A stretch of 64,000 nucleotides of DNA from an uncultured Alteromonadaceae bacterium (GCA_947503265.1 CANNDC010000004.1:124001-188000); one strand, 5' to 3'. Numbered from the stretch's first letter, positions 42,040-51,908 are shown. Notes: a model not told the origin generated them from the letters alone. Program-made: numbers and translations.

Positions 42040-42249
42040 TTAGTGTTCGGCTAGTTCGCTTGGTGTTAAGTAGCCGTCTTTATTTACATCAAGTTCAGCG
42101 AAGACTGCGGAAAGTGCTGGATCACTTGCTGCTTCTTCTACGCTAATACGCCCGTCAACATCAGCATCCAACATTGCAAGCTTATCTTCTTGCGCCATTG
42201 CGCCGCTAGTTGCCAAAATTAATGCACTAAATAAGATAGTCTTTTTCAT
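42040..42249 (-). CDS. Small exported EF-hand calcium-binding protein
   Basis: 69 residues: signal peptide (~1-20, ending GAMAQ) and two EF-hand loops, DADVDGRISVEE and DVNKDGYLTPSE, each with Asp at 1, 3 and 5 (or D, N, D) and Glu at 12. Probably a periplasmic Ca2+-binding protein. Two ATGs are 6 bases apart; the second (42249) has GGAG at proper distance, so it is chosen over 42255. Role unknown. Confidence 0.8.
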   Translation of the reverse strand: MKKTILFSALILATSGAMAQEDKLAMLDADVDGRISVEEAASDPALSAVFAELDVNKDGYLTPSELAEH

Positions 42250-42590
42250 TTTCATTTCTCCATAAAATCATCGATTAAATTGTGATGAATGTCGTCGGTA
42301 AGTTGTAACCTCTTCATCCAAACTGCAACACGAATAAATTGCTGCATACTTGGGTTATTACATTTACCGTGCCAAGAAAATAATATTGTTAAATATCAAT
42401 GCTTTAATTGTCTTTTGCGTCATTTTTAAAAGGATGGATAATAAAAATAGAGAAATTGCGGCTAAATGTGTTGTTGTTGGTAGACAGTGTTTTCGTAGGC
42501 TTGATTTATTTCATCTAAAACAAAGAGTTAAAGTGGAGCGAAAAAGTGACTTTGGCACTTTTTCGCTCAATTAGAGGATAATAGACTTGA
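42250..42590. other. Intergenic region with a 13-bp perfect hairpin
   Basis: 341 bp without a convincing gene. GAGCGAAAAAGTG (42536-42548) and CACTTTTTCGCTC (42556-42568) form a perfect stem, 22 bases past the stop of the phosphorylase gene on the minus strand; there is no long T-run, but it probably ends or protects that operon transcript. A 74-codon plus-strand frame here has only a TTG start and no family resemblance. Confidence 0.5.
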
Positions 42591-44345
42591 TTACATATTC
42601 GCTATCCAAACCGTTTGATACGGTGACAATTTAATTGAAGGTTGAGTCATTGAAATACTGTCTCCACTGATCAAATCTTGCCAGTCATAGGTGACAATTA
42701 AATTGATATCGGAAAGAAATACTTCTTGTTCCTCATCCGTAATGTTGCTAACACAAAATATACTTTGACGACGGTCTAAACTTTGACGCCAAAAACCAAA
42801 CAAACTTTCACCTAGTTGCAGGGTAAATTGAGTCGCATTAGGGTGGAATGCTCGCTGACGAATACGGGTTTTTAGCAGGTCTGTAATACGTTTTAGCACT
42901 TTGTTGTGTTGGCTGTATTGATCGGTTAACGCTGTTTCCAGTGCTTCTTGCTGCCATCTGTGCCGGTTTATACCACGGTTTTGGCCAGTGTTTTTGACTT
43001 TTTCATAATCATTACCAGTTGCCAGTAAACTATGAATATAAATGCCAGGAATTCCTTCTAGCCCAAACATGATTTCATGTGCACAAACGAAGCGTTCCAA
43101 TCCCCATTTGTCAGGACCTTTCACCGTTCCTTGCAGCGCATCGAATAAGGCGATGTTAATTTCATAGGGCTTTTGCTCACCTTTGTCAGTGGCGCGCCAT
43201 GAAACTAAGCCACCGAAACTTTGCATGGTGTTAAGTAGCGTGTTTAGTTCTACTTCATCTAATAAACCCTCCGCCGGACGCAAACCAATTCCATCGTGTG
43301 ACGCGATAAAGTTGAAATAGGTAGTGCCGTTTTGAGCCGGTGGCATGCTCATTAACCAGCTTTTCAAATATTTACAATTCCCAGTGATCAAAGTATTGAC
43401 CAATAGCGGTGGAAGAGAAAAGTTGTAGATAGAATGGGCTTCGTTCGCGTTACCAAAATAAGTCAGGTTTTCGCGGTTGGGAATATTGGTTTCGGTTATG
43501 ATAATGGCATCAGGTTGCGCACATTCAATCAAGGAACGGAGTAAACGCACCATTTCATGAGTTTGCTCTAAATTGATACACGGAGTGCCAATGATTTTCC
43601 ACAAAAAAGCGACTGCATCAAAACGAAAGATGCGCACACCGTGATCCAAATATTGTCTAATAATAGACACGAAGGCTTGTAGAACTGCAGGGTTTCTAAA
43701 ATCAAAATCGACTTGGTCATGACTAAAGGTACACCAAACATGTTGCAAACCTTTTGCTGTCTCTGTCTCGCGTAACAAACTTGATGTTCTGGGTCTTACG
43801 ACGTCTGATGTATCGGCGTCTGGTGAAGCAGTAAAGAAAAAATCGCTACCAATACCTTCGCCTTTAACAAAGTTATCAAACCAAGCACTTCTAGATGAGC
43901 AATGATTAATGACTAGGTCTGACATCAGTCGATAATCTTGTGAAATAGTTTCAATATCATGCCAATTACCAAGAGATTCATTGATGCTTGAGTAATCTAT
44001 GACAGCAAATCCGTCATCTGAACTGTAAGGGAAAAATGGCAGGATATGCACACTGTTAATACTGTCTTTACAATGCTCGTCTAAAAAGCGATTTAAGGTT
44101 TTTAGGGGAACTTCACCTTGTTTCTCAATACTGTCCCCATAGGTGATCAGAATGATGTCTTTTTCTGACCACAAGTTTTGGTGAGGTTGCGGTGCGGCAA
44201 GCACATTTTCATCAGTGAGACGCATAGTGCGAATGAGGTCGGTACAAAAAGTGTCTAAGCTTATTGCAAGATCCACATCCGCATAGATCACCCCTAAGTG
44301 ATGTTTTATTTTTTCTTTGTACAAATCTGTAGGGGTAGTAGACAT
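42591..44345 (-). CDS. GH13_18 sugar phosphorylase, probably glucosylglycerate phosphorylase
   Basis: 584 residues of the sucrose-phosphorylase-like GH13_18 group. Conserved regions: LVINHCSS (region I), [10 protein letters not shown] with the nucleophile Asp (~240), IIITETNIP with the acid/base Glu (~283) and [15 protein letters not shown] (region IV). The group splits sucrose, sucrose-6'-phosphate, glucosylglycerol or glucosylglycerate with phosphate. Context (GpgS, phosphatase and glycerate kinase upstream) points to 2-O-glucosyl-D-glycerate, yielding glucose-1-phosphate and glycerate. AAGGAGG precedes the ATG, which overlaps the gpgS stop (TAATG). Specificity is inferred. Confidence 0.8.
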   Translation of the reverse strand: MSTTPTDLYKEKIKHHLGVIYADVDLAISLDTFCTDLIRTMRLTDENVLAAPQPHQNLWSEKDIILITYGDSIEKQGEVPLKTLNRFLDEHCKDSINSVHILPFFPYSSDDGFAVIDYSSINESLGNWHDIETISQDYRLMSDLVINHCSSRSAWFDNFVKGEGIGSDFFFTASPDADTSDVVRPRTSSLLRETETAKGLQHVWCTFSHDQVDFDFRNPAVLQAFVSIIRQYLDHGVRIFRFDAVAFLWKIIGTPCINLEQTHEMVRLLRSLIECAQPDAIIITETNIPNRENLTYFGNANEAHSIYNFSLPPLLVNTLITGNCKYLKSWLMSMPPAQNGTTYFNFIASHDGIGLRPAEGLLDEVELNTLLNTMQSFGGLVSWRATDKGEQKPYEINIALFDALQGTVKGPDKWGLERFVCAHEIMFGLEGIPGIYIHSLLATGNDYEKVKNTGQNRGINRHRWQQEALETALTDQYSQHNKVLKRITDLLKTRIRQRAFHPNATQFTLQLGESLFGFWRQSLDRRQSIFCVSNITDEEQEVFLSDINLIVTYDWQDLISGDSISMTQPSIKLSPYQTVWIANM

Positions 44346-45577
44346 TATGCCTCCTTAAATTCGTTATAGTCTTGTTCAACAGCGTCCTTGAGCCTCTCAA
44401 GTACATTTGGCATCGCACTTTGCACCCTGTTCCAACTAGGTATGAAGGGGGTTTCCATGGAATTATCTAAAAAGCTCTGGCCTGCCTTCATGATGTTTTC
44501 GGCGAACATTTCAACCGCTTTTTCTTCGTTATGTATATCAAGCTCAAGTCCATTCATAACCGCATCATTGTGATACATTTCAATGAAATCCAACGCTATT
44601 CTGAAATAGGTTGCTTTCAAAGTTCTAAAAGACTCAGTGGAGAAAGTATTGCCTTGCGTCGCCAATTTTCTGAATAAGGCCTTAGTAATATCAATCGACA
44701 TCTTAGATAAACCACCTTGATCATCGTGCATCGAAAGATCTTGGTGCTTATGGTCGTAGTTTTCAGCGATATCGACCTGACAAAGACGATTTTGAGAATA
44801 GTTTCGATGCATTTCAGACAATACACCAATCTCCAGCCCCCAATCACTTGGAATACGAATATCATTTAGCACATCTCTTCTGAATGAGAATTCGCCTGCC
44901 AATGAATAGCGGAAACTATCCATAAAATCCAAGTACTCACTGGACGTGGAATCAACAGTGCGTTTTAGCGCTCTCAACAAAGGGGTAACGAGTAGGCGCG
45001 ATACACGGCCGTTAATTTTGCCGTCTGCCACTCTTGCGTAAAACCCTTTGCAAAACTCGTAATTGAAATGAGGATTAGCTACCGGATAGATTAATCGAGC
45101 AAGTAAACTGCGATCATAGGTCAAAATATCGCAGTCATGCAAAGCAACGGATTCGGAACGACCCGTAGCAAGAATGTACCCCATGCAGTACCAAACGTTT
45201 CTACCTTTACCCATTTCTTTGGGTGCTAAGCCAAGTTGTGCGAGTTCTTCATCTAGTGCTTTTAGTCTAGGGCCATCATTCCATAGTATTCTATGGTGCT
45301 GAGGTAATTTGCCAAAGAACTTGAGAGCATGTTTGTATTGTTCTTCATTGGCTCTGTCTAAGCCAATAACAACTTCGTTAAGGTAAGGTACTTTGGCAAT
45401 ATGATCGATTATATTGGGCAGAGCTTCACCTTCTAATTCTGAGAATAGCGAGGGGAGCAGTACTGCTAACGGACGCTTTTCCGCAAAAGAAACAAGTTCG
45501 TTTTCCAATTCTTCAACTGGTCTCTTTGATAAATTATGTAAGGTCGTCGTTATACCATTTTGATAAAAATCGGCCAT
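44345..45577 (-). CDS. gpgS: Glucosyl-3-phosphoglycerate synthase, GT81 type
   Basis: 410 residues. A GT-A glycosyltransferase fold with [43 protein letters not shown] and a DxD-like motif in [15 protein letters not shown] (~150). Transfers glucose from NDP-glucose to 3-phosphoglycerate, the first step to glucosylglycerate. AGGAGG precedes the start. The product would be dephosphorylated by the HAD enzyme upstream. A mannosyl donor is the main alternative. Confidence 0.82.
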   Translation of the reverse strand: MADFYQNGITTTLHNLSKRPVEELENELVSFAEKRPLAVLLPSLFSELEGEALPNIIDHIAKVPYLNEVVIGLDRANEEQYKHALKFFGKLPQHHRILWNDGPRLKALDEELAQLGLAPKEMGKGRNVWYCMGYILATGRSESVALHDCDILTYDRSLLARLIYPVANPHFNYEFCKGFYARVADGKINGRVSRLLVTPLLRALKRTVDSTSSEYLDFMDSFRYSLAGEFSFRRDVLNDIRIPSDWGLEIGVLSEMHRNYSQNRLCQVDIAENYDHKHQDLSMHDDQGGLSKMSIDITKALFRKLATQGNTFSTESFRTLKATYFRIALDFIEMYHNDAVMNGLELDIHNEEKAVEMFAENIMKAGQSFLDNSMETPFIPSWNRVQSAMPNVLERLKDAVEQDYNEFKEA

Positions 45578-45585
45578 GTAGCCTC

Positions 45586-46410
45586 CTAAAGGGTGTTTTT
45601 AAAAATTTCTGTTAGTGATTCCGTCCATCCTGTCGGTCCGGTCTTGGTAGACGTAATCACATTGTCCTGTTTACTAAGTATAGGCGGCTCATTAACCGGT
45701 GACAGGATACGAACGGAGTAATCCGCAGCATCCAACATGGCCACGTCATTCTGGCCATCACCAAGTGCTATTGATTGGCAAAATCGGTCTGGATACTGCC
45801 TTTTGTACTCAGCCATGAACCATTCGAGAGCAGAGCCTTTATTGCAGTCTCCTGAGATATGAATGAACCTGCCACCTTGAAGTGGTTTTGCACCCACACT
45901 TATTAACGCTTGAATAAATTTCTGCTTTGTTTGCTCATCGCTTTTCCACAGCACGGGCTCTCCATATTGACGATTTGCTGCACGTTGCGCTTCTTCAAAC
46001 GAAAGTCCAGTTGCTTCTACTATTTCTTCAGTAGACATGGCCGAAAAATGAGTAAATAAACCGGTAAATTCTCTCTCTACGCGTTTTAACAAGCTTAACC
46101 AATATTGCTTTTTCGAACAAAATTGTCGAACCCAAAATCCATTGAACCATTGTGTATTTGCCGGCTTTTGTTTGAAAAAGCCATGAGGTATGTGAATTGC
46201 GGCACCATTTTCAACGATAAAAGGGTCTGACAATCCGATTTCTTCACGTAAAACAGTCACTTCTTCAAAGGTTTTACTGGTAGTGGGTATGACGGGCACC
46301 TTCATGGTTTTTAACTTGGCCAACATCTCATCTGCTTCTGCATGGCTGTAGGTATGGTGATCAAGTAAAGTGCCATCCATATCAGTAAATACAATATATT
46401 GAATACTCAT
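45586..46410 (-). CDS. HAD phosphatase of the mannosyl-3-phosphoglycerate phosphatase family
   Basis: 274 residues, HAD-IIB type. The nucleophile motif FTDMDGTLLDHH (~7-18), the TTSKTFEEV segment and GDGQNDVAMLDAADY (~215-229) are intact. Family members (MpgP/GpgP) remove phosphate from mannosyl- or glucosyl-3-phosphoglycerate. Beside gpgS it probably makes free glucosylglycerate. The start overlaps the glycerate kinase stop (ATGA). Confidence 0.85.
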   Translation of the reverse strand: MSIQYIVFTDMDGTLLDHHTYSHAEADEMLAKLKTMKVPVIPTTSKTFEEVTVLREEIGLSDPFIVENGAAIHIPHGFFKQKPANTQWFNGFWVRQFCSKKQYWLSLLKRVEREFTGLFTHFSAMSTEEIVEATGLSFEEAQRAANRQYGEPVLWKSDEQTKQKFIQALISVGAKPLQGGRFIHISGDCNKGSALEWFMAEYKRQYPDRFCQSIALGDGQNDVAMLDAADYSVRILSPVNEPPILSKQDNVITSTKTGPTGWTESLTEIFKNTL

Positions 46411-47351
46411 TTTAAAGGCTGCTTATTTGTAAGTGAATTGTTGCTTATTATGCGGTTCTCGTCCAATTGAAGAACGCTATCACAACGAGCGGGGAGGGTT
46501 TGCAATCCATGCTCGGTTAGTCTTTGATAGTGAGCGATAAATCTCTCTATCTCAGCAGGACTCATTGTGCCTTTGGCGGCGGAAACTTGTCCTTGCAAAG
46601 AGGCAATCAATTTTCGCTCTTGTTCCTGCCTCCATCCCAGTACGCTATTAAATGACGGTGCACGTAGCATAATCCAGAAATCCATGTATTCATAGAGACG
46701 CTGGTACTGAGTAGACAGGCTGGTGTTGACAAATCCTCTCCATTTTCCAGATGGATCTTCCTGAGCTTCAAGATCATTAATAGGTGTGATTAACGCATTT
46801 TCGTTTTGCGCTGTGACACCCCAACACCAGCCCTCCATTATCACGATATCAACCGATTTAATTTGGGTTTTCCACTCATTGGACGGAATTGGATTATCTG
46901 TGGCTTTATTAAATCTAGGGATCTTAATGGGTAGGGCATTATTCTTCAGACTTTCTAATACATGATTTAACATTTCCGTATCGTGGGTGCCAGGCACACC
47001 TCTTGTTTTGAGTAGAGGATGCACTTGTTCCGCGAGTTGATTGCGTTTTTCTTGTGAATAGTAAAAATCATCTAACGATAAAGCGATAACTTCTAATTCA
47101 TGCATCTGACTTAAGTAGTCTTTAAGAAAATCAGACAGTGTCGATTTTCCGGACCCTTGGCAACCATTTAGGCCAAGAATTAGTGGTTTATTTGCACCAA
47201 CATGGTGCGCAATGATCGTACTTGCTAAAGGTATGAACCATTCAAGTGCTGTGCTTCTAAAACTTTCTGGAAGCTTATGTTTTTCGATGAATTCAGCAAT
47301 AAGAGTGTCTCTAGGCTGTGTTTCTTGCACCAAATTGAACTCCTTCGACAT
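46407..47351 (-). CDS. D-glycerate kinase, GLYK-like P-loop kinase
   Basis: 314 residues from the ATG at 47351. Walker A GLNGCQGSGKST, the acceptor region ALSLDDFYYSQEKR and a GTHDTEML segment match the plant/fungal D-glycerate 3-kinase group (also uridine-kinase-like). It would return glycerate released by the phosphorylase to 3-phosphoglycerate. Start is uncertain: AAGGAG (47345-47340) lies inside codons 3-5 and is 6 bases from a TTG at 47333, which could be the true start. First gene of the operon, divergent from moaA. Confidence 0.8.
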   Translation of the reverse strand: MSKEFNLVQETQPRDTLIAEFIEKHKLPESFRSTALEWFIPLASTIIAHHVGANKPLILGLNGCQGSGKSTLSDFLKDYLSQMHELEVIALSLDDFYYSQEKRNQLAEQVHPLLKTRGVPGTHDTEMLNHVLESLKNNALPIKIPRFNKATDNPIPSNEWKTQIKSVDIVIMEGWCWGVTAQNENALITPINDLEAQEDPSGKWRGFVNTSLSTQYQRLYEYMDFWIMLRAPSFNSVLGWRQEQERKLIASLQGQVSAAKGTMSPAEIERFIAHYQRLTEHGLQTLPARCDSVLQLDENRIISNNSLTNKQPLK

Positions 47352-47536
47352 TGTTTTTAGCATAACACTAATTGTTTGTTTGATATTTTTAATCAACAAT
47401 TATGCCAGTTACCTCAAATTTTATACTTGCCCTCGCAAACATCCTTTACCCCTAGTCGTGGATATGATTCAATTAACAACGAACTCCGAGCTTCTTTTCC
47501 TAACGGTTTTTTAATAGCAACTTTTTATTAAATACA

Positions 47537-47660
47537 CATGGAAATGGAGCCGCAAGTGCAAACGAATAAGATTGTTGCTTGCCAGGGTTGAACGAGAAAT
47601 TTTTCAGCCTCCCGTTACACGAAGTGTAATTCTGTACTTCGTGACTTTGGAAAGGTGTTA
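47537..47660 (+). promoter_or_regulatory. Moco riboswitch (Moco RNA motif) upstream of moaA
   Basis: The leader contains GCCAGGG (47581-47587), GCCTCCCG (47607-47614) and TGGAAAGGTG (47648-47657) in the same order as the E. coli moaA leader of the Moco motif. The last includes the ribosome-binding region of moaA. The 5' edge (~47537, ATGGAGCCGCAAG) is approximate. An extra stem CACGAAGT/ACTTCGTG (47618-47643) lies between CCTCCCG and GGAAAGG, where E. coli has only a few bases. Confidence 0.8.
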
Positions 47661-47665
47661 AAAAC

Positions 47666-48634
47666 GTGCTTGAAGATAAATTTGGACGCCGATTCCATTA
47701 CTTGCGGCTGTCTGTTACTGACGTGTGTAATTTTTCCTGCGATTATTGCTTGCCGGATGGTTACCAATGTGACTCCGATCGTAATTTCCTGTCCCTAGAC
47801 GAAATTCGCCATATTAGTCGGGCGTTTGCCGAGTTAGGTACAAGCAAAATACGCATCACAGGCGGTGAACCTGCGTTGCGTAAAGACCTTACCGATATTA
47901 TTTCTGCCTGTGCTTCGACATCAGGTATTGAACAAGTCGCAATCACCACCAATGGCTTCAATTTACCAAATAAAATTCGTTCTTGGGTTACCGCAGGTTT
48001 AACATCTCTTACTGTCAGTATTGATAGCTTTGATCCTCGTATGTTTGCCACTATCACTGGCCACGATAAACTCAACACTATCTTGGAAGGCATAGATATT
48101 GCTCTGTCTTTAGGCGTGCCTGTCAAAGTGAATACTGTATTAATGCGCCAGTACAATCAGGGGGAAATCGAGCAACTGATCAATTGGGTTCGAAATAAAC
48201 CTATTACGTTACGATTTATTGAATTAATGCAAACGGGTGAAAATCTAAGTTTTTTCAATCGTAACCATGTGGCTGGAGACGACATCAAAAACACCATTGA
48301 AACTCAGGGTTGGCAACGCACCATTAGAGAAAAAACAGCGGGGCCAGCTATGGAGTATCGACATAGTGATTTTGAAGGGAAGATAGGCTTAATTATGCCT
48401 TACAGTAAAGACTTTTGCGCTAGTTGCAATCGCTTAAGAATAAGTTCGATTGGCAAGTTGCATTTATGTCTGTTCGCCGAGCAAGGACTAGATATTCGCT
48501 CCTTTATTACTTCTGACCAGCCTGAAAATCTTAAAAATGAATTGGTGAAGTTACTGGGTAACAAAGAGGCAACGCACTGGTTGCAAGATGGTTATACAGG
48601 TGCAACTAAACATTTAGCCATGCTTGGCGGGTAG
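47666..48634 (+). CDS. moaA: GTP 3',8-cyclase MoaA
   Basis: Radical-SAM enzyme for the first step of molybdopterin synthesis. 322 residues; SAM cluster CNFSCDYC (~22-29), KIRITGGEPALRKDL, the second cluster CASCNRLR with a third Cys in LHLCLFAE, and the C-terminal GG needed for activity. It starts with GTG behind GGAAAGGTG, and is the first gene of moaA-mobA-moaB-moaC-moaD-moaE. Confidence 0.95.
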   Translation: MLEDKFGRRFHYLRLSVTDVCNFSCDYCLPDGYQCDSDRNFLSLDEIRHISRAFAELGTSKIRITGGEPALRKDLTDIISACASTSGIEQVAITTNGFNLPNKIRSWVTAGLTSLTVSIDSFDPRMFATITGHDKLNTILEGIDIALSLGVPVKVNTVLMRQYNQGEIEQLINWVRNKPITLRFIELMQTGENLSFFNRNHVAGDDIKNTIETQGWQRTIREKTAGPAMEYRHSDFEGKIGLIMPYSKDFCASCNRLRISSIGKLHLCLFAEQGLDIRSFITSDQPENLKNELVKLLGNKEATHWLQDGYTGATKHLAMLGG

Positions 48635-48652
48635 GGAAGTAGGCGAGAAATT

Positions 48653-49312
48653 ATGATTTTTGAGCAAATTGTCGGCGTGGTTTTATGCGGAGGAAAGTCC
48701 TCCCGAATGGGAAAAGATAAATCTGCATTAACCATTAAAGGCAATTCTTTGTTAGAAATCACCAAAAACTGTCTGCATGAGGCAGGATTAAAAAAAGTTT
48801 TGCTAAGCACCGGACAAATGCACACAGGACAAATGATCGCCGGACAAATGCACACCGGACAAATGAGCGCCGGACAAAAAAAACAAGGTATCCCTGATAT
48901 AGTTGCAGACAAAGGACCAATGGGTGGCATGTACTCGGTACTTAGTAGTGGTGTTGCTGAAGATGCAAAAGGATTTATTTTTGTACCTGTAGATATGCCT
49001 TTGCTCAATAAAGAAGTGATTGTTCATTTGATAAAGCAATGTCAAATTAGTTTATCTAATGGAGAACTCGTTAATGGATGTTTCTATCAAGGGCAACCAA
49101 TGCCTTGTTACATAGAAAATAACGCTAGGGTTAAACGTGTATTGGAAGAATTGATAGATCAAAATCAACTAGCAATCAAAGTATTGTTAAAAAGAATTAC
49201 AGCAAAAGTGTTAAGTCATGATAGTGCTTTTGATAGGCGGTTTGCCAATGTTAATACGCCGGAAGATTGGCGAAAACTCGATAATTTGATAGAAAAAAGT
49301 GAGAAATTTTAA
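48653..49312 (+). CDS. mobA: Molybdenum cofactor guanylyltransferase MobA
   Basis: Joins GMP to Mo-MPT for bis-MGD enzymes such as NasA. 219 residues; GTP motif VVLCGGKSSRMGKDKSAL (~9-26), PDIVADKGPMGGMYS and FVPVDMPLLNKE are present. Between the second strand (VLLSTG) and GIPDIVAD it carries a pentapeptide repeat, TGQMH TGQMI AGQMH TGQMS, not found in typical MobA. The frame is kept, so it may be functional. TAATG overlap with moaB. Confidence 0.92.
   Translation: MIFEQIVGVVLCGGKSSRMGKDKSALTIKGNSLLEITKNCLHEAGLKKVLLSTGQMHTGQMIAGQMHTGQMSAGQKKQGIPDIVADKGPMGGMYSVLSSGVAEDAKGFIFVPVDMPLLNKEVIVHLIKQCQISLSNGELVNGCFYQGQPMPCYIENNARVKRVLEELIDQNQLAIKVLLKRITAKVLSHDSAFDRRFANVNTPEDWRKLDNLIEKSEKF
48810..48884 (+). 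repeat. Five tandem 15-bp repeats inside mobA
   Basis: Units of CCGGACAAATGCACA and near copies at 48810, 48825, 48840, 48855 and 48870; units 1 and 3 are identical and the last decays into an A-run. Being multiples of three, they add G-Q-M-x-x units to MobA without a frameshift. Confidence 0.92.
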
Positions 49313-49854
49313 TGTCTGGAAAGTCACAGGATTTTAATCCGTTAACGGTAGCTGTATTGACGGTTTCCGATACACGTGATGAAGAATCTGATACATCAGG
49401 TCGATATTTGGCGAACGCATTGCAAGCCGCTGGACACGTAGTTGCAGAAAAAGTCATTGTCAAAGATGACAAGTACAAGATTCGAGAGCTTGTTTCAAAA
49501 TGGATTGCGTCTGAGCACATTCAAGTGGTTATAAGTACTGGCGGCACAGGCTTTACAAAACGTGACACCACTCCGGAAGCTGTTGAAGTATTATTCGATA
49601 AACATATTGAGGGTTTTGGTGAGTTATTTAGACATATTTCTTATCAAGAAATTGGCACTTCAACTGTGCAATCCCGTGCGTTAGCCGGTATGGCAAATAA
49701 AACCGCCATATTTTGCGTTCCAGGCTCTACCGGCGCGTGTAAAACAGCTTGGAATGGGGTTTTGCAGGAACAGTTAGATAGTCGTCATCGCCCCTGCAAT
49801 TTTGTTGTACATCTGAAAGAAACGCGTTCAGAAGAATGCGAAACAAGGGGCTAG
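49312..49854 (+). CDS. moaB: Molybdenum cofactor biosynthesis protein B (MoaB)
   Basis: 180 residues of the MogA/MoaB fold: VLTVSDTRDEESDTSG (~15-30), ISTGGTGFTKRDTTPEAV (~74-91) and PGSTGACKTAWN. Adenylylates molybdopterin when it serves as MogA. With no mogA visible in the window it may supply the adenylylation step before MoeA; some MoaB proteins are inactive. Confidence 0.93.
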   Translation: MSGKSQDFNPLTVAVLTVSDTRDEESDTSGRYLANALQAAGHVVAEKVIVKDDKYKIRELVSKWIASEHIQVVISTGGTGFTKRDTTPEAVEVLFDKHIEGFGELFRHISYQEIGTSTVQSRALAGMANKTAIFCVPGSTGACKTAWNGVLQEQLDSRHRPCNFVVHLKETRSEECETRG

Positions 49855-49863
49855 AGGATAGCC

Positions 49864-50367
49864 ATGTCAAATCAAGTATCGTTAAGCCATTTAGATAAAA
49901 ATGGCCAAGCAAATATGGTGGATGTTACTGAAAAATCCATCACTCAGCGTCAAGCAATAGCAACTGGTTTTGTGCTGATGAATAAAGGCACCTTGGAAAT
50001 GATAACCACTGGCAAACACGCTAAAGGTGATGTGTTTGCCGTTGCAAGAATAGCTGGGATTCAAGCAGCCAAAAAATGTTCAGATTTAATACCGCTATGC
50101 CATCCCCTGATGCTTTCAAAAGTTGCCGTTGAATTCCAACCTCAATTGGATTTTAACAGGGTGAAGATTATTGCAACATGTAAGTTAGCAGGCCAGACTG
50201 GAGTGGAAATGGAAGCGCTAACGGCTGTTTCTGTTGCGGCTTTGACATTATTTGATATGTGTAAAGCCGTCGATCCTGAAATGACTATAGATTCGATTCA
50301 AGTGCAATCAAAGAAAGGTGGGAAATCTGGGGATTGGCGTCGGCAAGATGAGGTCGAATCAAAATGA
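49864..50367 (+). CDS. moaC: Cyclic pyranopterin monophosphate synthase MoaC
   Basis: 167 residues. Converts the MoaA product to c[23 protein letters not shown] (~15-34), [14 protein letters not shown] and [20 protein letters not shown] are the invariant regions, with the Lys-x-G-G-K tail ([10 protein letters not shown]). ATGA overlap with moaD. Confidence 0.96.
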   Translation: MSNQVSLSHLDKNGQANMVDVTEKSITQRQAIATGFVLMNKGTLEMITTGKHAKGDVFAVARIAGIQAAKKCSDLIPLCHPLMLSKVAVEFQPQLDFNRVKIIATCKLAGQTGVEMEALTAVSVAALTLFDMCKAVDPEMTIDSIQVQSKKGGKSGDWRRQDEVESK

Positions 50368-50606
50368 AAGTCGTGTTCTTTGGGCAATTGAAGGAGATAT
50401 TAGGAGTGTCTCAACTGGAAAATGTTGGACCTTTTGAAAATGTGGCCTTGTTGCGTGCTGAACTGCAAAAAACCGATGAAAACTGGCAGCAATCTTTATC
50501 TTCTGAACGCTGTTTAGTTGCTGTAAATCACGTATTAAGCGATGACTCCTGTGAGTTAACGGGCGATGAAGAGGTCGCTTTTTTCCCTCCGGTTACGGGA
50601 GGTTAA
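50364..50606 (+). CDS. moaD: Molybdopterin synthase sulfur carrier subunit MoaD
   Basis: 80 residues, ubiquitin-like fold, ending in [10 protein letters not shown]; the C-terminal Gly-Gly is thiocarboxylated and carries the sulfur for MPT. It starts within the moaC stop and ends 6 bases before moaE. Confidence 0.95.
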   Translation: MKVVFFGQLKEILGVSQLENVGPFENVALLRAELQKTDENWQQSLSSERCLVAVNHVLSDDSCELTGDEEVAFFPPVTGG

Positions 50607-50612
50607 TCAACC

Positions 50613-51077
50613 ATGTCCTCAGCTTCAATCAAGATACAGGTTCAAACAGAGGATTTCGATCATGCCATCGAGTACCAAAATCTAACTGAAAATCAACAAT
50701 CTGCTGGTGCTGTAGTGACGTTCACTGGTTTAGTACGCGATATGAATCTCGACAATCAGGTGACCGGCTTATACCTTGAACACTATCCTGTTATGACTGA
50801 AAAATCCTTAATGGATATTGCCCAACAAGCAAATCAAAGATGGCAACTCGGCAAAATTACCATTATTCATAGAGTTGGTTCGTTGGCTTTGGGTGATCAG
50901 ATCGTTTTTGTCGGCGTAACATCTAAACACCGTAAGTCCGCGTTTGAATCTTGTGAATTTCTTATAGATTTTCTCAAAACATCCGCACCGTTTTGGAAAA
51001 AAGAAACTAGCAAAGACAAAGATTATTGGATAGAAGCCAGATCGGAAGACTCAACTGCAGCGAAAAAATGGGGTTAA
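50613..51077 (+). CDS. moaE: Molybdopterin synthase catalytic subunit MoaE
   Basis: 154 residues. GAVVTFTGLVRDMNLDNQVT (~31-50), LYLEHYPVM, the segment VGVTSKHRKSAFESCEFLID and the catalytic Lys pair in PFWKKE are present. Together with MoaD it converts cPMP to molybdopterin. Last gene of the operon; no clear terminator follows within 90 bp. Confidence 0.95.
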   Translation: MSSASIKIQVQTEDFDHAIEYQNLTENQQSAGAVVTFTGLVRDMNLDNQVTGLYLEHYPVMTEKSLMDIAQQANQRWQLGKITIIHRVGSLALGDQIVFVGVTSKHRKSAFESCEFLIDFLKTSAPFWKKETSKDKDYWIEARSEDSTAAKKWG

Positions 51078-51167
51078 CAGCACGTTTTAAAAAAAACATG
51101 GGTTCGTGATAGTTTTGTGAGCTTGATTCTCTATCCTAGATGAATATCTAAGAAGCAGGACAAATAA

Positions 51168-51908
51168 ATGAGACTAATCATTGCAACTGTATGGTTAAGC
51201 CTAGCTATTTTAAGTCTTTCCATCCATGCAAGACCGACACTAGAGCTTCAATCTGGTGATCAAAAAGTATCTATTCTTGAAGTCTATTCTTCTCAAGGTT
51301 GTAGTAGTTGTCCGCCTGCAGAACGCTGGGTAAATAATTGGCTCACTAACGAAGCATTATTTACTGCAGTTATTCCGCTGGTGTTTCATGTCGACTACTG
51401 GGATTACCTAGGTTGGCCAGATCCCTTTGCAAAAAGCGCATTTTCGGATAGACAGTCACAATACAAACGTAATGGAAATGCAAATGCGGTTTACACCCCA
51501 GGATTTATGTTCAACGGTAAAGAATGGCGTGGTTGGTTTCAAGGCAAAGTCATTCCAACTCAGTCATTCTCTGCCGGAAACTTGATCATTACTCTTGAGG
51601 GAGAGGATATAAATGCGACCTATAGCAAGTTCGAAGATGGAGATAATTTAAATATCGCAATTCTCGGGTTTGGTTTCACTACCTATGTAGAAAGAGGTGA
51701 AAACAAACGCAAAGAACTAAGACAAGAATTTGTGGTTTTATCTCACAAAGTAGTCGATCCTATTGATCGTCGTTGGATAACAGATTGGCAACTACCTGAT
51801 GTTTCTGCAAAGCGATATGCACTTGTTGCTTGGGTTAGTTCAGATGACACATTAAACGTAAAACAAGCAGTGGGCGCCTACCTTCCAGATGAATTTATTA
51901 GACGCTAG
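51168..51908 (+). CDS. DUF1223 exported thioredoxin-like protein
   Basis: 246 residues with a signal peptide (~1-21, ending SIHARP). [20 protein letters not shown] carries a C-x-x-C pair (~45-48) and [15 protein letters not shown] is the DUF1223 hallmark. Thiol-disulfide exchange in the periplasm is likely but unproven. It overlaps the convergent cmoB end by 11 bp. Confidence 0.83.
   Translation: MRLIIATVWLSLAILSLSIHARPTLELQSGDQKVSILEVYSSQGCSSCPPAERWVNNWLTNEALFTAVIPLVFHVDYWDYLGWPDPFAKSAFSDRQSQYKRNGNANAVYTPGFMFNGKEWRGWFQGKVIPTQSFSAGNLIITLEGEDINATYSKFEDGDNLNIAILGFGFTTYVERGENKRKELRQEFVVLSHKVVDPIDRRWITDWQLPDVSAKRYALVAWVSSDDTLNVKQAVGAYLPDEFIRR

Noticed and set aside
42350..42574. 74-codon plus-strand frame
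   Set aside because: TTG start, no family features, and it runs through the hairpin at 42536-42568.
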